Assembly (NCBI GenBank): GCA_017471925.1
Contig: JAFURM010000053.1
Location: forward strand, 19,754 to 83,753
Direction of reading: 5' to 3'
Source of the DNA: Bacteroides sp.
GTDB lineage: Bacteria > Bacteroidota > Bacteroidia > Bacteroidales > Bacteroidaceae
Length of the DNA: 64,000 nt
The position numbers and the translations under genes are program-made. A model generated the notes under the pieces. It was given only the letters and a program-made list of their open reading frames with translations. It made no database searches and had not been told where the DNA came from. Positions 33,795 to 43,026 of this stretch are shown here, piece after piece; the first letter of the stretch is position 1, and each line of letters starts with the position of its first letter.

Positions 33795-34823
33795 TCAGTA
33801 GGTTTCGTTCACGGCTCCGCAGCGTGGACAGGTTCCCTTCTCCCTGAGCCTGTGGCCACAACGGCCGCAACGGTACAGGGGTTTGGCGAAGGAGCGGACT
33901 GCCCGCCTCAGGAAGAGCCAGGTCAGGAGTAGCAGAAAGAGATAGCCCACGTAGAGGGCAGTGGTCATCACAAAGAAGAAGTAGCAGAAGATGCAGGCCG
34001 AAGCCAGTCCCAGCAGGTAGGAGACGGCGGCCACGGGCGAAAGCTGGTGAAAGCAGTCGTCCACGGCTGCCAGCAGCACAATGACAAAGGCCCAGAGCGA
34101 GAGCAGGAAGAGCGACAGGAGACAAGGTGCTTCGAAGGGCGAGAGCGTAGGATTGTAGTAGAAGTGCTCCCACATATCGGGGTGGAAGAGCTGCATCGTC
34201 TCGTAGAGTGTGGCACTGGAAGCCATCAGCAGACAGAGCAGCAGGGGGTAGGCACTGTCTATGTCCCTGAAGTAGACCAGGCGGAACTGTTTTCTGAAGG
34301 CTGCACGCACCAGCCACAGCAACACACACAGGGCGAAAACCGCCAGCGAGCAACCCACGTGGACATTGCTGAAGAGGTGGATGGCCTGGGAGATGCTGTC
34401 GGAAGGCACCAGGTCACGCTTCAGGTCACACTCCCTCATCCATCCCTGCACCTCCTGGGAGTGGGCCAGTTTCACCCACACGGAGTCTACACTATCGGCA
34501 GGATGCACGGCAAACTCAGCCACGACCAGACGGTCGCCTCTACGCAGGCGATAATAGGAGTCCTTCACCGGCAGGCAGGCCAAGGTTACGGAATCGGCCG
34601 CCACTTCCAGGTTAGTGTCCCAGGTGTAGTGGCGTTCATGGAGGTAGCGCAGGGAGTCGCGGGCCTCGGCAGTAAGCCCTTCGGCATCGAGAGACGGCGC
34701 GGGATAGCGACACGAGGAGAGTAGTGCCACGAGGAGGACGAGGCAGGGGAGCCATCCGCCGGGCAACGGCCCGAGAAGCGGACCGGCCTTCGTCCACTGT
34801 CGTCGGAAGAGTTGTCTGCTCAT
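33795..34823 (-). CDS. Membrane lipoprotein with C-terminal zinc ribbon
   Basis: 342 aa. The start at 34823 is fixed by a strong AGGAGG ribosome-binding site and an ATGA overlap with the U32 gene. Signal peptide with lipobox-like LLSSC, an extracytoplasmic SH3-like region (DRLVVAEFAVHPADSVDSVWVKLAHSQEVQGWMREC), then several membrane helices (about 170-310) and a C-terminal zinc ribbon CGRCGHRLREKGTCPRCG. I do not recognise a function. The zinc ribbon beside transmembrane segments and the coupling to the U32 and transglutaminase-like genes are the main clues. Confidence 0.75.
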   Translation of the reverse strand: MSRQLFRRQWTKAGPLLGPLPGGWLPCLVLLVALLSSCRYPAPSLDAEGLTAEARDSLRYLHERHYTWDTNLEVAADSVTLACLPVKDSYYRLRRGDRLVVAEFAVHPADSVDSVWVKLAHSQEVQGWMRECDLKRDLVPSDSISQAIHLFSNVHVGCSLAVFALCVLLWLVRAAFRKQFRLVYFRDIDSAYPLLLCLLMASSATLYETMQLFHPDMWEHFYYNPTLSPFEAPCLLSLFLLSLWAFVIVLLAAVDDCFHQLSPVAAVSYLLGLASACIFCYFFFVMTTALYVGYLFLLLLTWLFLRRAVRSFAKPLYRCGRCGHRLREKGTCPRCGAVNETY

Positions 34824-36691
34824 GGTTCCTCCTTGTATAGTTTCATCTGACAATTCCTGCAGTCGAACTCCAGGCGGAAACGTCGTCCGTCGGAGGTTTG
34901 CAGCACGTAGGGCTCGCGATAGGGCGATGCTTCGCGACCCTGACGCGGGCACCAGCCCATGCTGTAGCGCAGGCAGTGCTTGCAGAACATCAGGGGCACT
35001 CCCTCCACGTGGCGGGCTTCGTAGGCGGGAGCCAGGCGTTTCACGCCATGCAGGCGGTAGAACTCCTCGGCATGGCTGTTCATCACGTTGCCCAGATAGG
35101 TAAGTTCTTCTTGCGGATAGGGATGGGTGGTGGCGGGCCACGAAGAGAGTTCACGGCGATGGGTCATGCGACGGGCCGAGAGCAGGCGTTCGATGACCTT
35201 GCGCCGCCAGTCGGCCAGCTGTGAGGCCGGCAGGAAGCGGGGGGTGGCAAAGGCTATCTCCACAGCCGGCTGACGACGGCCGTTGAGGGGAGAAGAGACG
35301 GTGGTCACTTCAAAGGGGGTATTGCCCAATTTGCTGAGTTGTGAGACGACATGGTCGTTCTGCGGTGTGCGGGCCGTCTGTTTCTCGCAGTCGAAAGCAA
35401 GGGTCACGCGGTTGTCGTCTTCATCGGTTGCGGTGAGGGCAAAGCCACGGGGCGTTTCGGCCAGGTGCCACGACAGGGCGATGCGGCGCTCGGCCGAGGG
35501 GCGCGAGAGCAGGCGTTCGAACTCCTGGTCATGGTTGCGGTAGAGCGGTGTGCGTTGCCGTATGCGGGGCATGGGGCCTGCGGCATAGAGGCGGTTGCCT
35601 TCCACACGGTTGACGCGGAAGCCCTGCAGCTTTCCCTGCTCGTCCATGAAGCAGAGTCCGTCGCCGTTATGGAAGGACTTCAGGCCGGCCACGGTGATGT
35701 AGCTGCCCCGATGTTCCTTCAGGGTGCCCATGAACTCGCCCAGCGACTTGGGGCTGTCGGGCGAGGCGATGTCGGGCGTTCGTCCGTGCAGGAAGTAGGG
35801 CGTAAAGCCTCGGCTGAAACTCTTCTCGGGCTGTGGGGTGAAGGTGTAGCGGCAGCTGCCCGAGGAAGCGCGTACATACTCCGGCCGGCGGCGCAGGATG
35901 GCGTCCAGGCGTTGGCGATAGTAGGCTGTGACGTTCTTCACGTAGGAGGTCTCCTTCAGCCGTCCCTCTATCTTCAGCGAGGCGGCTCCGGCATCCAGCA
36001 GTTGCTCCAGGCTGTCGCTGCGGTTCAGGTCGCGCAGGGAGAGCAAGTGTTTGCCGGCAGCCATCACCCGTCCGTCGGCATCGGTCATGTTGAAGGCCAG
36101 GCGGCAGAACTGGGCACACTCGCCCCGGTTGGCACTGCGTCCGAAGCAGGCTTCGCTGACGTAGCACTGTCCGCTGTAGCTGACGCAGAGGGCACCGTGT
36201 ACGAAGACCTCCAGGCGGGTGTCGGGGGTGGCCTGGTGTATGTCGGCTATCTCCTGCAGGGTGAGTTCACGGGCCAGCACCACCTGCCTGAATCCGGCCT
36301 TGGCCAGGAAGGTCACTTTCTGTGGTGTGCGGTTGTCTGCCTGTGTGCTGGCATGGAGGGGGATGGGCGGCAGGGAGAGGCGGGTGATGCCCATGTCCTG
36401 CACGATGAGGGCATCCACACCGATACGATAGAGCTGATGGATGAGGTGTTCGGTCTCTGCCAGTTCGTCGTCGCGCAGGATGGTGTTCAGGGCCACATAG
36501 ACGCGCACGTTATAGCAGTGGGCATACTGCACCAGGGCGGCAATGTCCTGCAGGGAGTTTCCGGCAGCGGCGCGTGCGCCAAACTTGGGTGCACCGATGT
36601 AGACGGCATCCGCTCCGTGGTTCACGGCTTCGATGCCACACTCCAGGTTGCGTGCCGGTGCCAGCAGTTCTATCGGTCTTGCCTTTTTCAT
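34820..36691 (-). CDS. Peptidase U32 family protein (RlhA/TrhP type)
   Basis: 623 aa. N-terminal barrel: PIELLAPARNLECGIEAVNHGADAVYIGAPKFGAR, HASTQADN. The family signature is present as EVFVHGALCVSYSGQCYVS followed by clustered Cys (ACFGRSANRGECAQFC). The long C-terminal extension contains a further Cys set (CKHCLRYSMGWC.., CRNCQMK). U32 proteins such as RlhA and TrhP hydroxylate rRNA or tRNA pyrimidines with prephenate and an Fe-S cluster, and are not known to be true peptidases in those cases. First gene of an operon with the zinc-ribbon and transglutaminase-like genes. Confidence 0.9.
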   Translation of the reverse strand: MKKARPIELLAPARNLECGIEAVNHGADAVYIGAPKFGARAAAGNSLQDIAALVQYAHCYNVRVYVALNTILRDDELAETEHLIHQLYRIGVDALIVQDMGITRLSLPPIPLHASTQADNRTPQKVTFLAKAGFRQVVLARELTLQEIADIHQATPDTRLEVFVHGALCVSYSGQCYVSEACFGRSANRGECAQFCRLAFNMTDADGRVMAAGKHLLSLRDLNRSDSLEQLLDAGAASLKIEGRLKETSYVKNVTAYYRQRLDAILRRRPEYVRASSGSCRYTFTPQPEKSFSRGFTPYFLHGRTPDIASPDSPKSLGEFMGTLKEHRGSYITVAGLKSFHNGDGLCFMDEQGKLQGFRVNRVEGNRLYAAGPMPRIRQRTPLYRNHDQEFERLLSRPSAERRIALSWHLAETPRGFALTATDEDDNRVTLAFDCEKQTARTPQNDHVVSQLSKLGNTPFEVTTVSSPLNGRRQPAVEIAFATPRFLPASQLADWRRKVIERLLSARRMTHRRELSSWPATTHPYPQEELTYLGNVMNSHAEEFYRLHGVKRLAPAYEARHVEGVPLMFCKHCLRYSMGWCPRQGREASPYREPYVLQTSDGRRFRLEFDCRNCQMKLYKEEP

Positions 36692-36698
36692 GTCGCCT

Positions 36699-37616
36699 CT
36701 ATGCTATCTCCTCTATGTTGTAGGGAGTTTCCTGATAAACGAAGTAGTTCAGCCAGTTGGAGAAGAGCAGGTTGGCATGGGCACGCCAGCTCACCTTCAC
36801 GCCCTTGGCGGGGTCGTTGTCCACGTAGTAGTTGCGCGGCATGCCGATGGGGAGTCCCTTGGCCAGGTCGCGGCGATACTCGGCATCCAGCGTCAGAGGG
36901 GAGTATTCAGAGTGTCCGGTGACGAAGAATTCGCGTCCTCCGCGGGCCATGACCAGGTGCACGCCGGCCTCGGCCGACTCGCTGAGCAGGGTCAGTTCGG
37001 GCACACGCAGGATGTCCTCCTTGCGCACCTCGGTGTGACGGCTGTGGGGCACGCAGAAGGCATCGTCGAAGCCTCGGAAGATGGGGTGCAGGGGGTGCAG
37101 GGGACGGTGTTCGAAGATGCCGAACATCTTCTCCTCCAGGTGATACTTGGGCACGCCATAGTGGTGGTAGAGTCCGGCCTGTGCCGCCCAGCAGATGTAG
37201 AGGGTGGAGGTGACGTGCGTGCGCGACCAATCGAAGATTTCCATGATTTCGCCCCAATAGTTCACCTCTTCAAAGTCCATGTGCTCCACGGGTGCACCGG
37301 TGACTATCATGCCGTCGAACTTCTCGTGGCGCAGTTGGTCGAAGTCGGTGTAGAACGTCTTCATGTGCTCCACAGGGGTGTTCTTGGAGGTGTGGCTCTT
37401 TATTTTCATGAACTGTATCTCCACCTGCAGGGGAGTGTTGGAGAGCAGGCGCACGAGGTCGGTCTCCGTGGTAATCTTCAGGGGCATCAGGTTCAGGATG
37501 ACGATGCGCAGGGGGCGTATGTCCTGTCTGCGTGCACGCGAATGCGATATCACGAAGATGTTCTCCTCCTTCAGCAGTTCGATGGCCGGCAGTTTATCGG
37601 GTAGATTCAGTGGCAT
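36699..37616 (-). CDS. metA: Homoserine O-acetyltransferase (MetA family)
   Basis: 305 aa from ATG 37616, which follows a strong promoter; an in-frame extension to 37697 crosses that promoter and is rejected. MetA/HTS fold with catalytic Cys142 in [17 protein letters not shown] and GHSEY. Residue 111 is Glu ([10 protein letters not shown]). In this family Glu111 gives acetyl-CoA specificity and Gly111 succinyl-CoA specificity, so O-acetylhomoserine is the predicted product despite the usual 'succinyltransferase' label. This fits MetY. The U32 gene lies 8 bp upstream of its stop and runs in the same direction, so metA may begin a longer transcript. Confidence 0.92.
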   Translation of the reverse strand: MPLNLPDKLPAIELLKEENIFVISHSRARRQDIRPLRIVILNLMPLKITTETDLVRLLSNTPLQVEIQFMKIKSHTSKNTPVEHMKTFYTDFDQLRHEKFDGMIVTGAPVEHMDFEEVNYWGEIMEIFDWSRTHVTSTLYICWAAQAGLYHHYGVPKYHLEEKMFGIFEHRPLHPLHPIFRGFDDAFCVPHSRHTEVRKEDILRVPELTLLSESAEAGVHLVMARGGREFFVTGHSEYSPLTLDAEYRRDLAKGLPIGMPRNYYVDNDPAKGVKVSWRAHANLLFSNWLNYFVYQETPYNIEEIA

Positions 37617-37642
37617 AATCTTCTTTTGTATGATGTGTCGGG

Positions 37643-37674
37643 CAAAGGTAAGGCTTTTTTCCCGCTTACACAAA
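37643..37674 (-). promoter_or_regulatory. Promoter of metA
   Basis: Consensus Bacteroides promoter on the minus strand: TTTG (37674-37671), 20-bp spacer, TACCTTTG (37650-37643), 27 bp before the start codon. Confidence 0.7.
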
Positions 37675-37779
37675 CTATTTGCAGCGAAGTGATGCAAAGC
37701 GTGCTTCCTCCTCCCGCCATGCGCGCAAAAAGTTTACGCAAAGCAGGAGATAAAGTTGGGAGGAATGAGGAAGGATGAT

Positions 37780-37787
37780 TATCTTTG
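37780..37787 (+). promoter_or_regulatory. -7 promoter box of the HU-like gene
   Basis: TATCTTTG matches TAnnTTTG. The predicted mRNA would have a 5' part of about 270 nt that contains the 21-bp repeats. Confidence 0.55.
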
Positions 37788-37814
37788 CAAAGAGCAAGCT
37801 ATGAATCAGGGCGT

Positions 37815-37898
37815 GATTCTTAAGACTCACGTCGGGATTCATAAGAATCAAACCGCGATTCATAAGAATCAGGCCGTGATTCATAAACGGACACACGG
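37815..37898. repeat. 21-bp tandem repeat, four units
   Basis: Units start at 37815, 37836, 37857 and 37878, each opening GATTCwTAA. The middle two contain the dyad GATTC-ATAA-GAATC. A weaker unit may precede them at 37794. They lie in the presumed 5' untranslated region of the HU-like gene, in frame with an upstream extension of it. Confidence 0.8.
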
Positions 37899-38061
37899 GG
37901 AAAAGGCCCTCGGCACGAAGCCGGCAGAGGATTATAACGAAGGCGAAAGGACTTTTTTGCGTGTACGGACGGAGGGGCAGACAAAGAGGGGCGGAGGAGC
38001 CGGCGCAGGAGAAGGAAGGGCTGCAAAGAAGAACAGGAAACACTTGAAAAACAGAGAAGAT

Positions 38062-38700
38062 ATGGCAGAATATGACATGCAAGAGATGACGCTCCCCAAC
38101 GAGGAGGGGAAGCGGGTATTGTTTCCCCGCATGAGACTGTGGGGACAGACGGAGTTGGAAGAACTGGCCGAGCGCATCAGCTATGCCTCGTCGTTCACGA
38201 AAGGCGACATCGTGGGGCTGGTCAGGGCATTGAGCGACAGCATCGCCGCCGAAATGGCCATGGGGCGTTCGGTGAAGATAGAGGGCATAGGCATTTTCAC
38301 GCCCGCCTTAGGGCTGCGCAAGGGCAAGGAGCGGGAGACAGGCGAAGAGGGGGAGAGCAAACGCAATGCCATGAGCATCTGCCTGAAAGACATCAACTTC
38401 AAGGCCGACAAGGAGTTCATACGCAACACGGCACGACGCTGCACCCTGGAGCGCAGCAAGCACAAATTCCGCCGTTCGCAACAGAAGTACACCCCCGAGG
38501 AACGCCTGAAACTGGCACAGGAATACCTGACGGCGCACAGCTACATGACCGTGGCCGACTATAGCCGCCTGACAGGACTGCTGCACGTCACCGCCGCCCG
38601 CGAACTGGTCCGCCTGGCCCAAGAAGAGGGCAGCGGCATAGGAAGCACGGGCAAGTGGTCGCACAAGGTATACGTGGCCAAGCCCGTTGCCAACCCTTGA
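38062..38700 (+). CDS. HU/IHF-like DNA-binding protein with C-terminal extension
   Basis: 212 aa from ATG 38062. The frame stays open upstream to about 37756, but the upstream part is repeat-derived and basic low-complexity, so the later start is preferred. Residues about 20-125 resemble the Bacteroidetes HU-like domain (LAERISYASSFTKGDIVGLVRALSDSIAAEMAMGRSVKIEGIGIFTPALG). The C-terminal part (about 140-212) looks like an added helix-turn-helix (EERLKLAQEYLTAHSYMTVADYSRLTGLLHVTAARELVRL). It probably binds DNA. Precise role unknown. Confidence 0.78.
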   Translation: MAEYDMQEMTLPNEEGKRVLFPRMRLWGQTELEELAERISYASSFTKGDIVGLVRALSDSIAAEMAMGRSVKIEGIGIFTPALGLRKGKERETGEEGESKRNAMSICLKDINFKADKEFIRNTARRCTLERSKHKFRRSQQKYTPEERLKLAQEYLTAHSYMTVADYSRLTGLLHVTAARELVRLAQEEGSGIGSTGKWSHKVYVAKPVANP

Positions 38701-38781
38701 CAACGGCCGCTTAGCAGCACGCTTCGACTAACAAATATCAACTTTCAACCGCCAACTACACAAAGTTTCATTTCTTTTTCG

Positions 38782-38789
38782 TATTTTTG
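38782..38789 (+). promoter_or_regulatory. -7 promoter box of metF
   Basis: TATTTTTG, 40 bp before the metF start, matches TAnnTTTG. Confidence 0.5.
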
Positions 38790-38829
38790 TCCCAATATGC
38801 AGAAATGCACCGACTAAACAACGCATATA

Positions 38830-39786
38830 ATGAAAGTTATTGACCTGATAAACAGCAATTCCGAGAAGACCGCCTTCTCCTTTGAGATACTGCCGCCGCT
38901 GAAAGGGACCGGCATAGAGAAGGTGTGTGCCGACATAGAACAGCTGCTGGAGTTCGACCCGAAGTACATCAACATCACGACCCATCGCAGCGAATACGTC
39001 TACAAGGACCTGGGCAACGGCCTGTACCAGCGCAACCGCCTGCGCCGCCGTCCGGGCACGGTGGCCGTGGCCGCCGCCCTGCACAGCAAGTATGGCATCA
39101 CTGTGGTACCCCACGTGCTGTGCAGCGGATTCAGCCGCGAAGACATTGAGTATGAACTGCTGGACCTGCAGTTCCTGGGCATCACCGACCTGCTGTTGCT
39201 GCGCGGCGACAAGGCCCGCCACGAGCAGGTGTTCACCCCCGAGCCCGACGGACACACGCATGCCATAGAACTGGTGGAGCAAATCAATCGCTTCAATCAG
39301 GGCATCTTCGAAGACGGTTCGGAGATGAAGGTCACCAAGACACCCTTCTCCTACGGCGTGGCCTGCTATCCCGAGAAGCACGAAGAGGCTCCCAACCTGG
39401 AAAGTGACCTCCATTGGCTGAAGCGCAAGGTGGAGGCCGGCGCAGAATATGCCGTGACCCAGCTCTTCTATGACAACCGGAAATACTTCAGCTTTGTGGA
39501 GCGTGCGCGGCAGGCCGGCATCAACGTGCCCATCATCCCCGGCATCAAGCCCCTGAAACGCATGGGACAACTGAACATCATCCCCAAGACCTTCAAGGTG
39601 GACCTGCCCGAAGAGCTGACCCGCGAGGTGATGAAGTGCAGCAACGACGAGGAAGTGCGCCGCGTAGGCGTGGAATGGTGCATAGCCCAGTGTCGCGAAC
39701 TCATCGCCCACGGCGTGCCCAGTCTCCACTTCTACTCTATGGGAGCCGTGGACAGCATTAAGGAAGTAGCTCAAAACGTGTACTGA
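38830..39786 (+). CDS. metF: Methylenetetrahydrofolate reductase
   Basis: 318 aa, FAD-dependent barrel of the bacterial MetF family. Motifs include FSFEILPPLKG near the N-terminus, YINITTHRSEYVYKDLG, DLLLLRGDKA, and TQLFYDNRKYF. It makes 5-methyltetrahydrofolate for methionine synthase. Its TGA overlaps the holB ATG as TGATG, so the two are co-translated. Confidence 0.95.
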   Translation: MKVIDLINSNSEKTAFSFEILPPLKGTGIEKVCADIEQLLEFDPKYINITTHRSEYVYKDLGNGLYQRNRLRRRPGTVAVAAALHSKYGITVVPHVLCSGFSREDIEYELLDLQFLGITDLLLLRGDKARHEQVFTPEPDGHTHAIELVEQINRFNQGIFEDGSEMKVTKTPFSYGVACYPEKHEEAPNLESDLHWLKRKVEAGAEYAVTQLFYDNRKYFSFVERARQAGINVPIIPGIKPLKRMGQLNIIPKTFKVDLPEELTREVMKCSNDEEVRRVGVEWCIAQCRELIAHGVPSLHFYSMGAVDSIKEVAQNVY

Positions 39787-40913
39787 TGTTCAGCTTCGAC
39801 GACATAATCGGCCAGGAACCTGCCAAGCAACGCCTGCGGCAGGAGGTAGCGGAAGGACGTGTGCCCCATGCCCTGCTCTTCTGCGGCCCGGCGGGAAGCG
39901 GCAAGATGCCACTGGCCTTGGCCTATGCCCGCTACCTGAGCTGCCCCAACCGCACGGCCACCGATGCCTGCGGCCACTGCCCCGCATGTGCCAAATGGGA
40001 GAAACTGGTACACCCCGACGTACACTTCGTCTATCCCATGGTGAAGAGCAGCAAGGCGAAGAAGGAGGTGTGTGGCGACTACCTGCCCGAGTGGCGGCGC
40101 ATGTTGCTCAACTCTGCCTACTTCGGTCTGAACCATTGGCTGGCCGAGATGGAGGCCGAGAACGGACAGGCCATCATCTATGCCAAAGAGAGCGACGAGA
40201 TAAGCCGCAAGCTTTCGCTGAAGGCCAGCGAGGGAGGCTACAAGATTACCCTCATCTGGATGCCCGAGAAGTTGCATGAGGTGTGCGCCAACAAACTGCT
40301 GAAGTTGCTGGAAGAACCGCCCGAGCGCACCGTCTTCCTCCTGGTGAGCGAAGAGCCCGAGCGCATATTGACCACCATACAGAGCCGTACGCAACGCTTC
40401 AACCTGCCACGCATCGAGGACGAAGCCATCGCACAGGCACTGCAACAGAAGTATGGCCTGCAACAGAGCGACAGCCTGAGCATCGCCCATCTGGCCAACG
40501 GCAACTTCATCAAGGCACTGGAGACCATACACCTGAACGAGGAGAGCAAGCTGTTCTTCGACCTCTTCGTCAGACTGATGCGTCTCTCCTACCAGCGCAA
40601 GATACGCGAAATGAAGCAATGGAGCGAAGAGGTGGCCGCCCTGGGACGCGAAAGACAGAAGAACTTCCTGGGTTACTGCCAGCGCATGATACGCGAAAAC
40701 TTCATCCTGAACCTGCACCGGCCGGAACTGAACTACATGACACAGGAGGAGCAGAACTTCTCGGCACGCTTCTCCCCCTTCGTGAACGAGCGCAACGTCA
40801 TGGGCATCATGCACGAACTGAGCGAGGCACAAGGACACATCGAGCAGAACGTCAACGCCCGAATGGTCTTCTTCGACTTCTCGCTGAAGATGATTGTACT
40901 GCTGAAGAGTTGA
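39786..40913 (+). CDS. holB: DNA polymerase III delta' subunit
   Basis: 375 aa. AAA+ clamp-loader fold: FDDIIGQEPAKQRLRQEV, P-loop-like GPAGSGKMPLA and a zinc module (CPNRTATDACGHCPAC). The P-loop has Met instead of Ser/Thr after GK, consistent with a delta' subunit that does not hydrolyse ATP. 'EEPPERTVFLLVSEEPERILTTIQSRTQ' is the sensor region. Part of the clamp loader. It overlaps metF by one base and precedes ricT. Confidence 0.93.
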   Translation: MFSFDDIIGQEPAKQRLRQEVAEGRVPHALLFCGPAGSGKMPLALAYARYLSCPNRTATDACGHCPACAKWEKLVHPDVHFVYPMVKSSKAKKEVCGDYLPEWRRMLLNSAYFGLNHWLAEMEAENGQAIIYAKESDEISRKLSLKASEGGYKITLIWMPEKLHEVCANKLLKLLEEPPERTVFLLVSEEPERILTTIQSRTQRFNLPRIEDEAIAQALQQKYGLQQSDSLSIAHLANGNFIKALETIHLNEESKLFFDLFVRLMRLSYQRKIREMKQWSEEVAALGRERQKNFLGYCQRMIRENFILNLHRPELNYMTQEEQNFSARFSPFVNERNVMGIMHELSEAQGHIEQNVNARMVFFDFSLKMIVLLKS

Positions 40914-41017
40914 GAGTTAACAGTTGACAGTTGATAATTGATAGTTGATAGTTGACAGTTAATTGTTGATAGTCGGGCATTAAAGATAGAACATTAATCA
41001 TTAAAGATAGAACATAT
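40914..41017. repeat. AT-rich short repeats between holB and ricT
   Basis: Repeats of GTTGAyAGTT (40922-40975) followed by two copies of ATTAAAGATAGAACAT (40979-40994 and 41001-41016). The second copy runs into the ribosome-binding region of ricT. No gene is seen in it. Confidence 0.7.
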
Positions 41018-42496
41018 ATGGAATTCAAACTACATAATGGAAGCGGGCGGCTGTGCTGCAAGAGCTGCGGACGGCAAGACAAGCAGCTGAACACCTACGA
41101 CTGGCTGGCCGACGTACCGGGCAATGCCCAGGAGTCGGAGTACGTGGAGGTGCAGTTCAAGAATACCCGCAAAGGCTACTACCGCAACAGCAACCAGCTG
41201 CCTTTAGAGAAGGGCGACATCGTGGCCGTGGAAGCCTCACCGGGACACGACATCGGCGTGGTGACGCTCACGGGACGACTGGTGCCCCTGCAGATGAAGA
41301 AGGTGAACATCAAGAGCGAAGCCGACATCAAGCGCGTCTATCGCAAGGCCAAGCAGGTGGACATGGACAAGTATCACGAAGCCAAGGCACGCGAGCACGC
41401 CACCATGATACGCTCCCGCCAGATAGCGCTCGACCTGAAGCTGGACATGAAGATAGGCGACGTGGAGTATCAAGGTGACGGCAACAAGGCCATCTTCTAC
41501 TACATCGCCGACGAGCGCGTGGACTTCCGCCAACTCATCAAGGTATTGGCCGAAGCCTTCCACGTGCGCATAGAGATGAAGCAGATAGGCGCCCGACAGG
41601 AAGCCGGACGCATAGGAGGCATAGGCCCCTGCGGACGCGAGTTGTGCTGCGCCACCTGGATGACCAACTTCGTCTCCGTCTCCACCAGTGCCGCACGCTA
41701 TCAGGACATCTCCCTCAACCCGCAGAAGCTGGCCGGACAGTGTGCCAAACTGAAGTGCTGCCTCAACTATGAGGTGGACTGCTATGTAGAGGCCATGAAG
41801 CGGCTCCCCTCCAAGGAGATAGAACTGATTACGCAGGACAACACCTACTACTACTTTAAGGCGGACATCCTGACCAACCTTGTCACCTACTCCACCGACA
41901 AGAGCATACCGGCCAACCTCGTCACCATCAGCAGCCGCAGGGCTTTCGAGGTCATCGGCATGAACAAGCGCGGACTGAAGCCCGAGACGCTGCAGGAAGA
42001 CGGCAGCCAGCCGGCACAGGAGAAGCCCGTGGACCTCGTGGAGCAGGAGAGCCTGACACGATTCGACCGCAACCGCAAGAAGAAAAAGAAGGGTGGTAAC
42101 GGCAATGCCAACAACCAGCAGGCCAAGAGCCAACAGGGCGAGCAACAAGGCGAACAGGCCAAAGGCCAACCCAACAACCAGCCCGGCGGTGAAGGAGGCA
42201 AGAAGAAGAAAAAGAAGAAAGGCGGCAACGGCAATGCCAACAATCCGCAACAGGCCAAGGGGCAACAAGGCGGACATCCGCAGGCTGAGCAGCAGGCCAA
42301 GCCACAAGGTGGAGGCAACCCACCGCAGGCCAACGGCGAAGGCGGCAACAACCGCAAGCCCAATCGTGGCAACAAGCCCAACCGTGGCAACAAGCCCCAA
42401 CAGCAGGAGGGTGACAACCGTCCGGCCAACGCCCCACAGCCCAAACCGCAGGGACAACCCGAGAAACCCGCATCCAACAACGGCCAAGAGCAATAA
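41018..42496 (+). CDS. ricT: PSP1/RicT-family protein with low-complexity tail
   Basis: 492 aa. Residues about 1-310 are the PSP1 (RicT/YaaT) domain, with GPCGRELCCATW and CAKLKCCLNYEVDCY, the Cys set that binds Fe-S in RicT. The last about 140 residues are Gln/Asn/Gly/Lys-rich and contain two copies of a KKKKKGGNGNANN-type unit (from DNA near 42079 and 42202). RicT complexes act with RNase Y in Firmicutes and in sporulation; the role in Bacteroides is not clear. It lies between holB and gldH, a common order in this group. Confidence 0.88.
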   Translation: MEFKLHNGSGRLCCKSCGRQDKQLNTYDWLADVPGNAQESEYVEVQFKNTRKGYYRNSNQLPLEKGDIVAVEASPGHDIGVVTLTGRLVPLQMKKVNIKSEADIKRVYRKAKQVDMDKYHEAKAREHATMIRSRQIALDLKLDMKIGDVEYQGDGNKAIFYYIADERVDFRQLIKVLAEAFHVRIEMKQIGARQEAGRIGGIGPCGRELCCATWMTNFVSVSTSAARYQDISLNPQKLAGQCAKLKCCLNYEVDCYVEAMKRLPSKEIELITQDNTYYYFKADILTNLVTYSTDKSIPANLVTISSRRAFEVIGMNKRGLKPETLQEDGSQPAQEKPVDLVEQESLTRFDRNRKKKKKGGNGNANNQQAKSQQGEQQGEQAKGQPNNQPGGEGGKKKKKKKGGNGNANNPQQAKGQQGGHPQAEQQAKPQGGGNPPQANGEGGNNRKPNRGNKPNRGNKPQQQEGDNRPANAPQPKPQGQPEKPASNNGQEQ

Positions 42497-42507
42497 TCTC
42501 CCTGCCC

Positions 42508-43026
42508 ATGACCGCCAAAGGTATCCGACTCTTCATGCTGCCGCTCCTCGCAAGCCTGCTCATGGCTTGCGGGGAAAGGCAGACTGTCTATCACGCCTAC
42601 CACACCCTGCCTATGGAGGGATGGCACCGACAGGACACGCTGCCCTTCGACATTCCCCTGCCCGACTCTCTCGCCACCTACCGTCTCTCCGTGGAGGTGC
42701 GCCATCGGGGCAACTATCCCTACCGCAACCTGCGTCTCCTGCTCTGCCACGAAGATGCACCGGACCGTCATCCTTCACAGGACTCCCTGAATCTGCTTCT
42801 GGCCACTCCCACCGGCCGATGGACAGGCGATGGCCTGAGCGGGCTGTATCAGAACTCTTTCCCTGTAGGCCCCATCCGCATCGCTTCGCTCCCCTCCCTC
42901 CCCTCACCACAGGACACGACCATCCGCTGCAAGCACTTCCGCCTGCACCTGCACCATCTCTTGCCCGACTCCCTGCTGCCCGGCCTCAGCGACATCGGCA
43001 TCAAGGTGGAACGAATGGGGGAATAA
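42508..43026 (+). CDS. gldH: Gliding-motility-type lipoprotein GldH
   Basis: 172 aa. Lipobox LLMAC (Cys near 21). The HTLPMEGWHRQDTLPFDIPLPDSLATYRLSVEVRHRGNYPYRNL segment matches GldH. In gliding Bacteroidetes it is part of the GldABFGHIJ set; non-gliding Bacteroides keep it, where its role is unknown. It follows ricT after 11 bp. Confidence 0.85.
   Translation: MTAKGIRLFMLPLLASLLMACGERQTVYHAYHTLPMEGWHRQDTLPFDIPLPDSLATYRLSVEVRHRGNYPYRNLRLLLCHEDAPDRHPSQDSLNLLLATPTGRWTGDGLSGLYQNSFPVGPIRIASLPSLPSPQDTTIRCKHFRLHLHHLLPDSLLPGLSDIGIKVERMGE

Noticed and set aside
33790-34353. N-terminal extension of the transglutaminase-like protein
   Set aside because: It overlaps the upstream gene in another frame; a signal peptide and short spacing support the start at 33789.
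35351-36922. Antisense 523-codon frame over the U32 gene
   Set aside because: Spans two real genes on the other strand and lacks any family pattern.
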